64,000 nt of DNA, from positions 1,891,271 to 1,955,270 of the forward strand of contig AP019861.1 in the NCBI GenBank assembly GCA_013426755.1, given 5' to 3'. The DNA is from Spirochaetota bacterium. Lineage in GTDB: Bacteria > Spirochaetota > UBA12135 > COTS27. Shown one piece after another: positions 24,699-34,393 of the stretch (position 1 is the stretch's first letter; the number at the start of each line of letters is the position of its first letter). Under the pieces are notes generated by a model, which was given only the letters and a program-made list of their open reading frames with translations, was not told the DNA's origin and did no database searches. The translations under genes and the position numbers were made by a program.

Positions 24699-26852
24699 CT
24701 ATATAGCACTCGTTGCCGATGCTTTATCACTCTCTTTAATGTCCTTACAAGTAAGTGAAATACGTCCATTGTTATCAATGCTAGCCACTTTCACAAAAAG
24801 CAACTGTCCTTCTGAGAAAGATTTATTAATATCGGCAATGCGTTCATTTGAAAGATTGGAAATATGACAAAGTCCGTCGACGCCCGTAATAATCTCTACG
24901 AAAAGACCAAACGGTACGATACGTTTAATTTTACCTTCAAAAATAGTACCGATCCTAGGTCTACCAATAGCCGACTCGACCATCAGTTTAGTCTTTTCCA
25001 TAACTTCGTCATCTGCAGCAAAGATCTTCACTGTACCGTCATCTTCAATATCTATTTCGCTATTGGTCTGTTCTGTGATATGCTTAATAGTTTTACCACC
25101 AGCACCTACTAGCAAGCGAATACGATCGGATTGAATATTGATGACCTCACATTTAGGCGCATTGGCACTTAGCGGGCCTGGTGTTTTGATAGTTTGCTCC
25201 ATGATGGACAGTATCTCTAGACGTGCTTTTTTAGCAGCAGCGAGTGCTTCACGCATAATATCAACGGTAATACCCTGCACTTTGATATCCAATTGAAACC
25301 CTGTAATACCTTCAAGCGTACCTGCGACTTTAAAGTCCATATCTCCCAGGTGGTCTTCGAGGCCTTGAATGTCGGTCAAAATCTTATATTTTTTAGCTTC
25401 CTCAGCTAAAACTAAGCCCATTGAGATTCCTGCTACGTGGCTAGTGACGGGCACTCCTGCCTGCATAAGGGCAATACTGCCAGCACAGATGGTTGCCATA
25501 GAGGAACTCCCGTTAGATTCTAAGATCTCTGAAACGAGCCGAATCGTGTAATCAAAATCATTTTCCTTAGGAAGAACAGCGGCAAGCGATCTTTCTGCTA
25601 GCATACCATGTCCTATTTCGCGGCGACCTACAAAACCTTGTCGTCCGACTTCACCGACTGAAAATGGAGGAAAGTTATAATGAAGTAGGAAGCGTTTTTG
25701 ATTTGTCCCTGAGACGAGATCAACGCGTTGCTTATTTTTGGCACTGCCAAGTGAAACAACCCCTAACGCCTGGGTTTCACCGCGCGTAAATAGCCCAGAG
25801 CCATGTGCTTTTTTAAGAATGTTAGCCGAACAACTGATAGGCCTGAGTTCTGTCATTTCTCTTCCATCCGAACGTTTGTCTTCGTCGAGAATCATTTTCC
25901 GAAGGATCTCACTCTGAAATTCGACAAGAATATCAGGAATCTGAGAAAGGTGCTCTTCATGCTCAGCAAGTTCTGCTTCTTTAACCTTCTCAACAAAATT
26001 AGCAAAAGCATGTTCGCGTTCTTTTTTATCCCTAATCTCAAGTAGCGGCCTAAGATCATTATAATATTTAGCACGGAGTGTTTCTGTGAGCGTCTTATCA
26101 TAGGTGAATAATTCGAAGGTTTTCTTAGCACCAGGTTTCTTAACTTTAGAAACTTGATTGCCTAAGGCTTGAATGCCACCGATAATCTCTTTAATAGCCT
26201 CGTGGGCTTTAACGATCGCTTCTATCATGACTTCTTCAGAAACGGCTTTAGCATGTCCTTCTATCATGGTGACTGCTGTCTCTGTCCCTGCTATTATGAG
26301 GTCTAGGTCTGCTGCGGCGATGTCTGTATTGCTAGGATTGATAATAAATTTATCGGCTAGTGCTGCGACGCGCACGGCTCCTAATTGGGCGCTGACCGGT
26401 AAACCGGATAAATGCAGCGCAGCAAAAGCAGCATTCATGCTCACGATATCTGAGGGATGATTGGCATCCATACTCATCACGATAGCCATAAGTTGTACTT
26501 CGTAGTAAAAACCTTTCGGGAAGAGCGGTCGTATAGGTCTATCAATCATTCGGCTGACAAGTATTTCATGCTCGGAAGGACGACCTTCACGGCGCGTGTA
26601 AGAACCTGGAATTCGTCCTGCTGCATAAAATTTTTCTACGTAATCGACTGCTAACGGAAGAAAGTTTTTATCTGATGGGTTATTACTGATAGTAAGTGTT
26701 GTTAAGACTTGGTTATCATCCATTGTTGCGAACACGGCAGCGCTGGCTTGTTTGGCGAGCTGTTGTGTTTCAAAGCGAATAGTCTTACCGGCGACTTGTA
26801 CTTCGCTATAAATGCTAGTTTCGTTGGTCTTTTCTGTGTTTTTGAAATTCAT
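24699..26852 (-). CDS. pnp: Polynucleotide phosphorylase
   Basis: Pnp is the phosphorolytic 3'-5' exoribonuclease of RNA decay. Two RNase PH-like domains are seen (first with GSYTRREGRPSEHE, second with RSDGREMTELRPI and GLFTRGETQALG, and the catalytic region DHLGDMDFKVAGT). A KH domain (LLVGAGGKTIKHI, about residues 585-600) and a C-terminal S1 domain (FEGKIKRIVPFGLFVEI) follow. At 717 residues it is normal, without inserts. It follows rpsO, as in many bacteria. Confidence 0.97.
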   Translation of the reverse strand: MNFKNTEKTNETSIYSEVQVAGKTIRFETQQLAKQASAAVFATMDDNQVLTTLTISNNPSDKNFLPLAVDYVEKFYAAGRIPGSYTRREGRPSEHEILVSRMIDRPIRPLFPKGFYYEVQLMAIVMSMDANHPSDIVSMNAAFAALHLSGLPVSAQLGAVRVAALADKFIINPSNTDIAAADLDLIIAGTETAVTMIEGHAKAVSEEVMIEAIVKAHEAIKEIIGGIQALGNQVSKVKKPGAKKTFELFTYDKTLTETLRAKYYNDLRPLLEIRDKKEREHAFANFVEKVKEAELAEHEEHLSQIPDILVEFQSEILRKMILDEDKRSDGREMTELRPISCSANILKKAHGSGLFTRGETQALGVVSLGSAKNKQRVDLVSGTNQKRFLLHYNFPPFSVGEVGRQGFVGRREIGHGMLAERSLAAVLPKENDFDYTIRLVSEILESNGSSSMATICAGSIALMQAGVPVTSHVAGISMGLVLAEEAKKYKILTDIQGLEDHLGDMDFKVAGTLEGITGFQLDIKVQGITVDIMREALAAAKKARLEILSIMEQTIKTPGPLSANAPKCEVINIQSDRIRLLVGAGGKTIKHITEQTNSEIDIEDDGTVKIFAADDEVMEKTKLMVESAIGRPRIGTIFEGKIKRIVPFGLFVEIITGVDGLCHISNLSNERIADINKSFSEGQLLFVKVASIDNNGRISLTCKDIKESDKASATSAI

Positions 26853-27175
26853 TTCTAAAAAATAATCTTATAAATAGTTAATAAAAATACGCTAGTTAAT
26901 CATAATGACTAAAATCACTAATAGGAATTACGTTCATAAAAAACAAGTTGTTTTAATTTAAAGAGTGTTCTAATCGTTTTTTTTGGGGGGAGGAGGGGAC
27001 ATACAATACTTCAATCATTGTCCGTGATATTAAAATTTATACGTATATTGGGAAAGTGATGCAGAGAAGTGGGGGCGATTGCATGACTGTTCACTGTAAA
27101 AACAGAGAGAATTGGGAATATTGATTTAGTGAACAACTGACGGCTAGGCTTATTGTAATTCTCTCCCTAAGCACG
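26853..27175. other. rpsO-pnp intergenic region
   Basis: About 320 bases between two co-directional genes, with a G-rich run on the plus strand at about 26990-27000 and the interleaved stem pair described at 27088-27165. No gene is seen. Confidence 0.5.
27088..27165 (-). other. Candidate pseudoknot-like RNA element after rpsO
   Basis: Two perfect inverted repeats interleave. TGTTCACT (27088-27095) pairs with AGTGAACA (27128-27135), and GAGAGAATT (27105-27113) pairs with AATTCTCTC (27157-27165). The order arm A, arm B, A', B' means both can form only as a pseudoknot, or they are alternatives. The element starts about 10 bases after the rpsO stop. Confidence 0.4.
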
Positions 27176-27433
27176 TTATTTTCTAAGTCCCAATGCTTTA
27201 ATGATAGCTTGATAGCGTTTAGTATCTTTCTTAGCGAGATACCGAAGGAGTTTTTTACGTTTATTCACTAGACGGACAAGTCCGAATCGAGAACTATTGT
27301 CTTTTTTATTGGTGGTCAGATGTTCGCTCATTGTGCGAATGCGATCTGAGAACAAGGCTATTTGTACTTCTGAACGACCTGTGTCGTCCTTATTTTTTCC
27401 GAATTTTTGTGCTAATTCAATTATTTTCTTCAC
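27176..27433 (-). CDS. rpsO: Ribosomal protein S15
   Basis: S15 is a primary 16S rRNA-binding protein of the small subunit. The protein of 85-86 residues has the family core DTGRSEVQIALFSDRIRTMSEHL, KKDNSSRFGLVRLVNKRKKLLRYL and ends KALGLRK. The start codon is GTG at 27433. It sits between ribF and pnp in the order ribF-rpsO-pnp common in bacteria. Confidence 0.96.
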   Translation of the reverse strand: MKKIIELAQKFGKNKDDTGRSEVQIALFSDRIRTMSEHLTTNKKDNSSRFGLVRLVNKRKKLLRYLAKKDTKRYQAIIKALGLRK

Positions 27434-27977
27434 TTGTGCTGTTTTTTTTACAAATTTTTTATAATTACTATTTTTTGTGGTTATTAAATCTTTTGTGGTT
27501 ACTGAATTATATTTATTGACATGTATTTACTGATATACACATTATACATTATACGGCATATACATTATACGGCAAATGTTGTATTATGGGGCAATTGTTA
27601 TCTCATTTATCTCATTTATATTATTTATGTCATCAATATTACTATGAAGTTATTTATTTCAAAATTGAGTGAGCAATATTTATTTCAAAATTGAGCTAGC
27701 ATAAAAAGGCAGTGGTTAAGACGATAATTTATAAAACAATAGCAATTTGTCCATCTCTAACGATATAACAATGTTATTTAATAGCAATTCAACAGCAATT
27801 CACCTGTCTTAATGACATGACAATACTATTTAATAACAATTCTACCTGTATTAGTAAACATCACAATATTATTTAATAGCAATTTCCTTATCTTAGCGGT
27901 ATGACAATATTATTTAATGGTTATGTGTCAATAATTACTATTTAACGATTATATGTCAATAATTATTAGCAACAAAT
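27434..27977. repeat. Intergenic repeats between ribF and rpsO
   Basis: No gene. At 27770-27925 a degenerate unit built around ACAATATTATTTAATAGCAA recurs about four times, and TTATTTCAAAATTGAGY is duplicated at 27650-27700. The rpsO promoter candidate is at 27541-27575. Confidence 0.6.
27541..27575 (-). promoter_or_regulatory. Candidate rpsO promoter with repeated -10 boxes
   Basis: On the minus strand TATAAT occurs three times (27569-27564, 27553-27548, 27546-27541) within a duplicated GCCGTATAATGTATA unit. TTGCCG (27575-27570) with a 16-base spacer fits the -10 at 27553-27548. It lies about 115-140 bp before rpsO. Confidence 0.5.
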
Positions 27978-29873
27978 TTACTTTATTCCTAAGTAGGGTG
28001 CGGCATGAAAGTCGTATATTTTGTGGGCAGTCTGGGTTAAAAAAGGGTATTGGGCGGCTATTTTAAAGTAGGTTATGGCTTGATTCTGGTCTTTTTTGAT
28101 ACAGTGCTGCAATTCACGATAACTTTTAGCAATAATGTTTTCACGCAAGTACATTAAGAAATATACGACGACCTCTTTATTATACACTGAATCCGTAAAA
28201 TCGAGCAGAAATGTTTCAACAACTCCTATCCTTTTGTCTTTACAATCATTGTCAGGAGAAGGAAATTGGGGCTGATTCAATGGGTTAGAATGATTGCTTA
28301 GTCGTTTGGGCTGATTTAGTGGATTAGAATGATTGCTTGGTTGTTTGGGCTGATTTAATGGATTGGATTGATTCTCTCTGGCTAACGGCATAGGCGCACC
28401 GATAAACGTAAGCGACCGATATAATCTCGAGTGAACGTAGGCAAGCGTAATGTATGTTCCTTCGTTAAGCATTGTTTTATGGGCGTCTTTGATAAAATTG
28501 GCGGTTGGATACCCCATTAATCGTCCTTGTTTATTACCATGGATAACTCTACCTTTGAGTGAGAATGGCAGCCACATCAATTGCATGGCTAGGTCTACAC
28601 TTCCTTTTTGAAGTATTTTTTTTATGAATGCGGTAGAAAGGGCTTCATTGTGGGAGATTTCGTTATGAAACGTATTATCACGGTATTTGTTATGGCGAAA
28701 AACATGATTGACTCGACTAATGGGCTTTGAATCGACCGAATTTTTAGTAAAATTGTCTAAACCACCGGGCTTTGAAGCGACCGAATTTTTAGTAAAATTG
28801 TCTAAACCACCGGGCTTTGAATCGACCGAATTTTTAGTAAAATTGTCTAAATCACCGGGCTTTGAATCGACCGAATTTCTAGCGAACAAGTTCGCATTAG
28901 CTTGCTTAGTTGCACGCTGTTTTGTGATTTCAGCTTGTTTGAGTTCATCTAATCGATCACTATGATTGTTGCTGTGATCATCGTTTTCTGCGGTAATGTG
29001 CTGGCTGTATTGAGAAATTTTCGTATCTGAGTGGGATTGCGATTTATCCTGCGGCAATTCTTGTTTATGGCGTTCTAATGAAGTTTGACAACTCAATAGA
29101 ACTTCACTACTTAGCTTAGGTGGGTATTTTACGGCGGCATCCATTAATGCCTGCTTTACGTTTAAAGAAGTAATAAATTGGGTCTTTGTTGTAAAACTGT
29201 GGTTGTGGCTACCATTACTTAGACCCTTTTTGTTATGTGTACTCTTATTATGCGTATTTTTGCCATGATTACGGCTGTTATTTCGGTCAAATTCACTTTG
29301 TCTGGCTTCGTTAGCTCCATTGATTTTACCTATATTAATACTAGTTTCATTAATACTACCGCTATTAACGCCCACTTTATTGGTTCTAGCCTGCAAATAT
29401 GAAGTAACCTGCTTAGGTACGCCTTGTTTTCTAAATCCAATTGTAAATTTATCACTTCCTACCAATACAGCAATATGCAGTTTATCGAGCAGCAAATCTA
29501 AAAACACTTCATAAGACAATTGCTTGATAGCTTCAAAATGAAGGTATAACAAACAATCAATACTCGCATTTTGTAGTATTTTCTCACGTTCTAACTTTGT
29601 GCAGATATATGGACTAGATACCATATGAATTGCTTTCTGGGAAGATCGCACTACTCTATTTTTTTTAGCATTATCTATTTCTTCATCTAAATTATTATCA
29701 AAAAGCAGAGAAATAACCAGTGTTTTACAATCATATTTGAATGCCATTTCTTTAAGCGTAGCAAGAAGGGCTTGATGCCCCAAATGAAGCCCATCAAATT
29801 TACCAAACGTCACCGCATAATGATCAGTATGTGACGCTGCCGCTAGTGTTTCTAAATTGCTATAAATTTTCAT
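27978..29873 (-). CDS. ribF: Bifunctional riboflavin kinase/FAD synthetase with large repetitive insert
   Basis: RibF converts riboflavin to FMN and FAD. The adenylyltransferase domain is at the N-terminus (VTFGKFDGLHLGHQALL, later VGSDKFTIGFRKQG). The riboflavin-kinase domain is at the C-terminus (LKGRVIHGNKQGRLMGYPTA, then VVETFLLDFTDSVY). Normal proteins are about 310 residues; this one is 631. Between the domains lie about 260 residues rich in Asn, Ser, His and Lys, including 15-residue tandem repeats (core KNSVDSKPGGLDNFT). Inside the kinase domain is a second insert with a 13-residue repeat (core NHSNPLNQPKR). All repeat lengths are multiples of three, so the frame is kept. Neighbour order ribF-rpsO-pnp is conserved. 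Confidence 0.93.
   Translation of the reverse strand: MKIYSNLETLAAASHTDHYAVTFGKFDGLHLGHQALLATLKEMAFKYDCKTLVISLLFDNNLDEEIDNAKKNRVVRSSQKAIHMVSSPYICTKLEREKILQNASIDCLLYLHFEAIKQLSYEVFLDLLLDKLHIAVLVGSDKFTIGFRKQGVPKQVTSYLQARTNKVGVNSGSINETSINIGKINGANEARQSEFDRNNSRNHGKNTHNKSTHNKKGLSNGSHNHSFTTKTQFITSLNVKQALMDAAVKYPPKLSSEVLLSCQTSLERHKQELPQDKSQSHSDTKISQYSQHITAENDDHSNNHSDRLDELKQAEITKQRATKQANANLFARNSVDSKPGDLDNFTKNSVDSKPGGLDNFTKNSVASKPGGLDNFTKNSVDSKPISRVNHVFRHNKYRDNTFHNEISHNEALSTAFIKKILQKGSVDLAMQLMWLPFSLKGRVIHGNKQGRLMGYPTANFIKDAHKTMLNEGTYITLAYVHSRLYRSLTFIGAPMPLARENQSNPLNQPKQPSNHSNPLNQPKRLSNHSNPLNQPQFPSPDNDCKDKRIGVVETFLLDFTDSVYNKEVVVYFLMYLRENIIAKSYRELQHCIKKDQNQAITYFKIAAQYPFLTQTAHKIYDFHAAPYLGIK
28269..28376. 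repeat. In-frame 39-bp tandem repeat in ribF
   Basis: Copies start at about 28269, 28308 and 28347, sharing GGGCTGATTTARTGGATT. They encode 13-residue Asn/Pro/Ser/His-rich units within the riboflavin-kinase domain. Confidence 0.9.
28723..28885. repeat. In-frame 45-bp tandem repeat in ribF
   Basis: Near-identical copies start at 28723, 28768, 28813 and 28858 (the last partial), sharing GGCTTTGAATCGACCGAATT. They encode 15-residue units in the linker between the two RibF domains. Low divergence suggests recent expansion. Confidence 0.93.
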
Positions 29874-30838
29874 AATTGACCGTCACTACGATTTTTAAGT
29901 TATCAAACCCTTTTATTACGCCTTTAACCCAGTTTCAATTGGTGATTAATCCTTAAATCGCACCGTACAATTACACCCTTCCCCTTTATCACCTATTAAT
30001 CACTTGTACTTATTGACAACTTGTACCCATTAATAACTTGTTGGTAGCCAATCTTAAGCATTACAAATGATTCGCATTTCTTTACGTTATTACAAACAAC
30101 CGCGTTTTATTCTACTAACTGCTGTATTCTACTACCGACTTCTGTGTTCTACTGATTGTTTTATCCTACCATAAGTAGCGTACTTTATTTGACTTAGTGA
30201 TAATTTGTTGCTTTTATCCAGGAAATAATGTTACAATTGCCTTGTAAATTATAAACATTCTCCAATACACAACCTCCACATCATGTATTATATTGATATT
30301 CTCTGATGCACAGCCCTCACATTATGTATTGTAATGATTTTCTCAATGCACAACTTCCACATCATATATTATCCATATCATATATTATCTATATCATATA
30401 TTATAATGATAGTGGTCTTAAGTCGTCTTATATAAGAGCCCTAACTCGGTAACCTCTGTCCGCTACACAACATAATCCTTGCTGTTTGTTCTATTTGTAA
30501 GTACACAATTGTTCAAAATACTTCTGCAGAGACCCCTAACCGCAGAAAACAACCTCAAACAATTGTTAAAACCGCAAAATATCAATATCAAAACATATCT
30601 ATAAAGACATACATATATTAATAACCTTAACACATTAATTTAAAAAGTCGCTCACATTAACCCTAAAATCTTAACACCTCCCTAACTTATTTTCTTAAAC
30701 AACGACTATTTTAGAATTTTAACAGAATTATCTCTTGCTTTTCAACTCAATTCTGTTATATTATTGTTATATCGTTATTATCAATAGAATGGTATGAATA
30801 CAATTGACCGTAAATGGACGCAGATTGAGAGTTGGATT
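29874..30838. other. Gene-free AT-rich region upstream of secA
   Basis: No gene on either strand. A 55-60 bp unit (CAATGCACAACYTCCACATCAT-like, written here as its conserved parts ACAACCTCCACATCAT and TATTATA) recurs three times at about 30250-30370. It is followed by a short CATATATTATC repeat near 30365-30410. Confidence 0.5.
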
Positions 30839-31118
30839 TAACCGCAGATAAACACAGATTAAAAATTGGATTTAAGCACAGATTAAGAACTGAGTTTAAC
30901 CGCAGATGGACGCAGATAAACACAGATTGAGTCACATAATACAAACTAACCTCAGAACAACGCAGAGCAACGCAGATTAAAAATTGGATTTAACCACAGA
31001 TAAACACAGATAAACGCAGATTGAGTCACATAATACAAACTAACCTCAGAATAACACAGAGCAACGCAGATTAAAAATTGGATTTAACCACAGATAAACA
31101 CAGATAAACGCAGATTCA
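30839..31118. repeat. 94-bp repeats built of CAGATAAACACAGAT motifs
   Basis: A 94-bp unit repeats (AAAAATTGGATTTAAC at 30979 and 31073; GAGTCACATAATAC at 30929 and 31023), with a partial copy before. Inside, the short motif CGCAGATAAACACAGAT recurs. I recall similar CAGATNNACGCAGAT strings scattered in unrelated bacterial genomes. Confidence 0.9.
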
Positions 31119-31222
31119 ATGATATGAGAATAATTATACCAATAATTTACCACTTGCCAACGTATAGCCAAGTCAAAATCACCAAGAAATCTCTATATTG
31201 CTAATATGCTGTTATGTGAATT

Positions 31223-31572
31223 TTTAAGGAATTTTAATTAAAGAACTTCAATCAAAGATTTTCAATTAAAGAACTTCAATTAAGGAATTTTAATTAAAGA
31301 ACTTCAATTAAAGATTTTCAATTAAAGATTTTCAATTAAAGAACTTCAATTAAGGAATTTTAATTAAAGAACTTCAATTAAAGATTTTCAATTAAAGAAC
31401 TTCGATTAAAGATTTTCAATTGAAGAATTTCGATTAAGGAATTTTAATTAAAGAATTTCAATTAAAGGTTTTCAATTAAAGAATTTCAATTAAAGAATTT
31501 CAATTAAAGAATTTCAATTGAGGAATTTCGATTAAGGAATTTCAATTAAAGAATTTCAATTAAGGAATTTTA
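31223..31572. repeat. 14-bp x 25 tandem array in the secA leader
   Basis: Twenty-five units of consensus ATTAAAGAATTTCA follow each other in exact 14-bp register from 31223 to 31572, ending 10 bases before the secA ATG. Several units read TAAGGAATTT, which resembles a ribosome-binding site. Confidence 0.95.
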
Positions 31573-31585
31573 AGGAAGAATCATG
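31572..31585 (+). promoter_or_regulatory. secA ribosome-binding site adjoining the 14-bp array
   Basis: AAGGAAG (31572-31578) lies five bases before the secA ATG at 31583. It looks like a slipped copy of the AAGGAATTT variant of the array unit. Confidence 0.7.
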
Positions 31586-34225
31586 AGTTTTTTAACAAAA
31601 TTGTTTTCTACCAAACAAGAACGCGACGTAAAACGCCTCCAGCCTTACGTCAAACGTATCAATGAACTTGAAAGCAAATACGAGAAGTGGACCCCCGACC
31701 AATTAAAAAACGAAACCGCACGTCTTAGAAAAATTGTCGCAGAACAGAACCTTCCCCTTAACCGTGTCCTGAGCGAAGCCTTTGCACTTGTCCGTGAAGC
31801 CGCTAAACGCACACTAAATATGCGTCATTTCGACGAACAGCTACTCGGTGGTATTGTTCTTTTTGAAGGAAATATTGCTGAAATGAAAACCGGCGAAGGA
31901 AAAACACTTGTCGCACCCCTCACCGCTTATCTCAGAGCACTCACCCATAAAAGTGTTCACATTGTCACCGTAAATGATCACCTCGCCAAACGTGACGCAG
32001 AGTGGATGCGACCCATTTATGAAATGCTAGGCCTCTCAGTAGGCTACATTGTCTCCAATCTATCTTACCAGAAAAGAAAACTCGCATATCGTTGCGACGT
32101 CACCTACGCCACCAATAACGAACTAGGCTTCGACTACCTCAGAGATAACATGGTATTAGATTTTAATGAAAAAGTCCAACGCGGACATTATTTCTGTCTC
32201 ATCGATGAAGTCGATTCCATTCTCATTGACGAAGCGCGTACCCCCCTCATCATCTCAGGCCCCTCCGAATCAAATACAGAGAAATATTACACCATCAATC
32301 ACGTCATCCCAAAACTCACACAAGCCAACCGCGACGAAAAAGGCGTCGAAATCCCAGGAACAGGCGATTTCACCATTGATCTCAAAGACCGTAACGTTCT
32401 CCTCACCGAAGAAGGCGTTAAAAAACTAGAAAAACTCCTCTCCGTAACTAATCTCTACAGCACAGAAAACACCGAACTCTTACATCATATCACACAAGCT
32501 CTTAAAGCCCATAAACTCTTCACACGCAACGTTGATTACATTGTCGAAGACGGCAAAGTCAATATCATTGATGAATTTACAGGCAGAAAGATGGAAGGAC
32601 GCCGCTTCTCCGACGGCCTCCATCAAGCTATCGAAGCAAAAGAAAACGTTAACATCCTCTCAGAAAATCAGACAATTGCCACCATTACTCTTCAAAATTA
32701 CTTCCGCATGTACGACGTCATCGCAGGCATGACGGGAACTGCCGACACAGAAGCCGAAGAATTTGCTAAAATTTACAATCTAAACGTCACCGTCATTCCC
32801 ACCCACGTCTCCATTGCACGCGAAGACCTCGGCGATAAGATCTATCGCACCGAAAAAGAAAAATTAAACGCCATAGCAGAAATAGTCCGCACAGAACACC
32901 TCAAAGGACGCCCCGTCCTGCTCGGCACTGCTTCTGTTGAAAAATCTGAAAAACTAAGCAAACTCCTCCAAGTACGCGGCCTTCGTCATGAACTCCTCAA
33001 TGCCAAATATCACGAACGCGAAGCTCAGATCATCGAACACGCAGGCGAATATGGCGCCATCACCATCGCTACCAATATGGCAGGACGCGGCACCGATATA
33101 AAACTCTCTCCTTCCTCACGTAAAGCAGGCGGTCTCCTTGTCATAGGAAGCGAACGCCATGAAGCACGAAGGATTGATAACCAATTACGCGGTCGATCCG
33201 GTCGCCAAGGCGACCCAGGTGCCTCTATTTTCTATCTATCGCTAGAAGACACCCTCATGAAACGCTTTCATTCCGAACGCATCTCTAACCTCATGGTAAA
33301 ACTCGGCATGAAAGAAGGCGAACAGATCGAACATCCACTCATCACACGACAGATAGAATCCGCTCAGAAAAAAATCGAAGGACGCAACTTTGAAATTCGC
33401 AAACACCTCCTAGAATATGACGACGTCATGAACACGCAACGAACTTTCATTTACAAAGAACGTAACCTCCTCCTCTCTAGTACAGACCTTTACAATGAAA
33501 TCAAACTGCAATTAGAAGAAGTGATTGAAAATCAACTCTTGCTCCTAGCCGATAATACAAAACGCGTAACAGATGAATTTTATGAACGCGTCGCACATTG
33601 GGTGCAGACATATTTTCTTGCTCCCTACCCCCACACTAAAGAACAATTTCTCAAAATGCCTTATAACGAAATAGAAACTACCCTTATTCATACCGCAGAT
33701 CAATCTTATCGAACGAAACGGTCACAATACCCCGAAGAAGTACGTCTTAAAGTAGAACGTTTTATCATGCTACGCATCCTAGATAACAAGTGGAAAGAAC
33801 AACTTCTCACCATGGACCATCTTCGTGATGGCATCGCCCTACGGGCTTATGGCGAACGTAGACCGTTAGTCGAATTTAAACGTGAAGGATTCGGTGCTTT
33901 TAAAGAAATGGTTCTCAGCATGCGTTATGAAATCATAGAAACACTCTTTAAAGTACGCATTAAGCCCAGCGAATCATCTGATGCCCCAGCGCTTAACAAA
34001 GAACACAATCGCAGTTCATACACAACCAGTAGCAATACAAGTATTTTTAAAGAAACGGACACCTCCGTTCCTACGCCCTCATCGCCTAGTTCGCCCACAT
34101 CCCTTAACAAAAATACCCCCTCCCCTCCACAAGGCTATCGTAAAATAGGACGTAATAAACCCTGTTACTGTGGAAGTGGCAAAAAGTACAAGCATTGTTG
34201 TATGAAAAAAGTCTACTCGACTTGA
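31583..34225 (+). CDS. secA: Preprotein translocase ATPase SecA
   Basis: SecA drives protein export through SecYEG. NBD1 has Walker A MKTGEGKT and DEVDSILIDEART. The preprotein-binding region follows, NBD2 has NMAGRGTDIKL and LRGRSGRQGDPG, and helical domains come after. The C-terminus has a Ser/Thr/Pro-rich linker (about 800-855), then the SEC-C zinc motif CYCGSGKKYKHCC, which binds SecB or lipids in relatives. Length of 880 is normal. The start is set by AAGGAAG five bases upstream. It faces a 14-bp tandem array and is followed by envelope proteins. Confidence 0.97.
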   Translation: MSFLTKLFSTKQERDVKRLQPYVKRINELESKYEKWTPDQLKNETARLRKIVAEQNLPLNRVLSEAFALVREAAKRTLNMRHFDEQLLGGIVLFEGNIAEMKTGEGKTLVAPLTAYLRALTHKSVHIVTVNDHLAKRDAEWMRPIYEMLGLSVGYIVSNLSYQKRKLAYRCDVTYATNNELGFDYLRDNMVLDFNEKVQRGHYFCLIDEVDSILIDEARTPLIISGPSESNTEKYYTINHVIPKLTQANRDEKGVEIPGTGDFTIDLKDRNVLLTEEGVKKLEKLLSVTNLYSTENTELLHHITQALKAHKLFTRNVDYIVEDGKVNIIDEFTGRKMEGRRFSDGLHQAIEAKENVNILSENQTIATITLQNYFRMYDVIAGMTGTADTEAEEFAKIYNLNVTVIPTHVSIAREDLGDKIYRTEKEKLNAIAEIVRTEHLKGRPVLLGTASVEKSEKLSKLLQVRGLRHELLNAKYHEREAQIIEHAGEYGAITIATNMAGRGTDIKLSPSSRKAGGLLVIGSERHEARRIDNQLRGRSGRQGDPGASIFYLSLEDTLMKRFHSERISNLMVKLGMKEGEQIEHPLITRQIESAQKKIEGRNFEIRKHLLEYDDVMNTQRTFIYKERNLLLSSTDLYNEIKLQLEEVIENQLLLLADNTKRVTDEFYERVAHWVQTYFLAPYPHTKEQFLKMPYNEIETTLIHTADQSYRTKRSQYPEEVRLKVERFIMLRILDNKWKEQLLTMDHLRDGIALRAYGERRPLVEFKREGFGAFKEMVLSMRYEIIETLFKVRIKPSESSDAPALNKEHNRSSYTTSSNTSIFKETDTSVPTPSSPSSPTSLNKNTPSPPQGYRKIGRNKPCYCGSGKKYKHCCMKKVYST

Positions 34226-34393
34226 TTCTCATTAATCACTCGTGTTTTTATCCTGTGTATTCTCTCACTCATGATATACTTCATGTTAATGTTTCACTTT
34301 GCTTTAACGATCATTTGACCTGCTAGACTTTTCTTCGAAGTTATCCAAAATAACGCTTCATATATAACCGCCCCACTATATAGTAGTTCTCCT

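Noticed and set aside
30756-30944. Minus-strand frame in the CAGAT satellite
   Set aside because: It is generated by the repeated CAGATAAACACAGAT unit and has no start signal.
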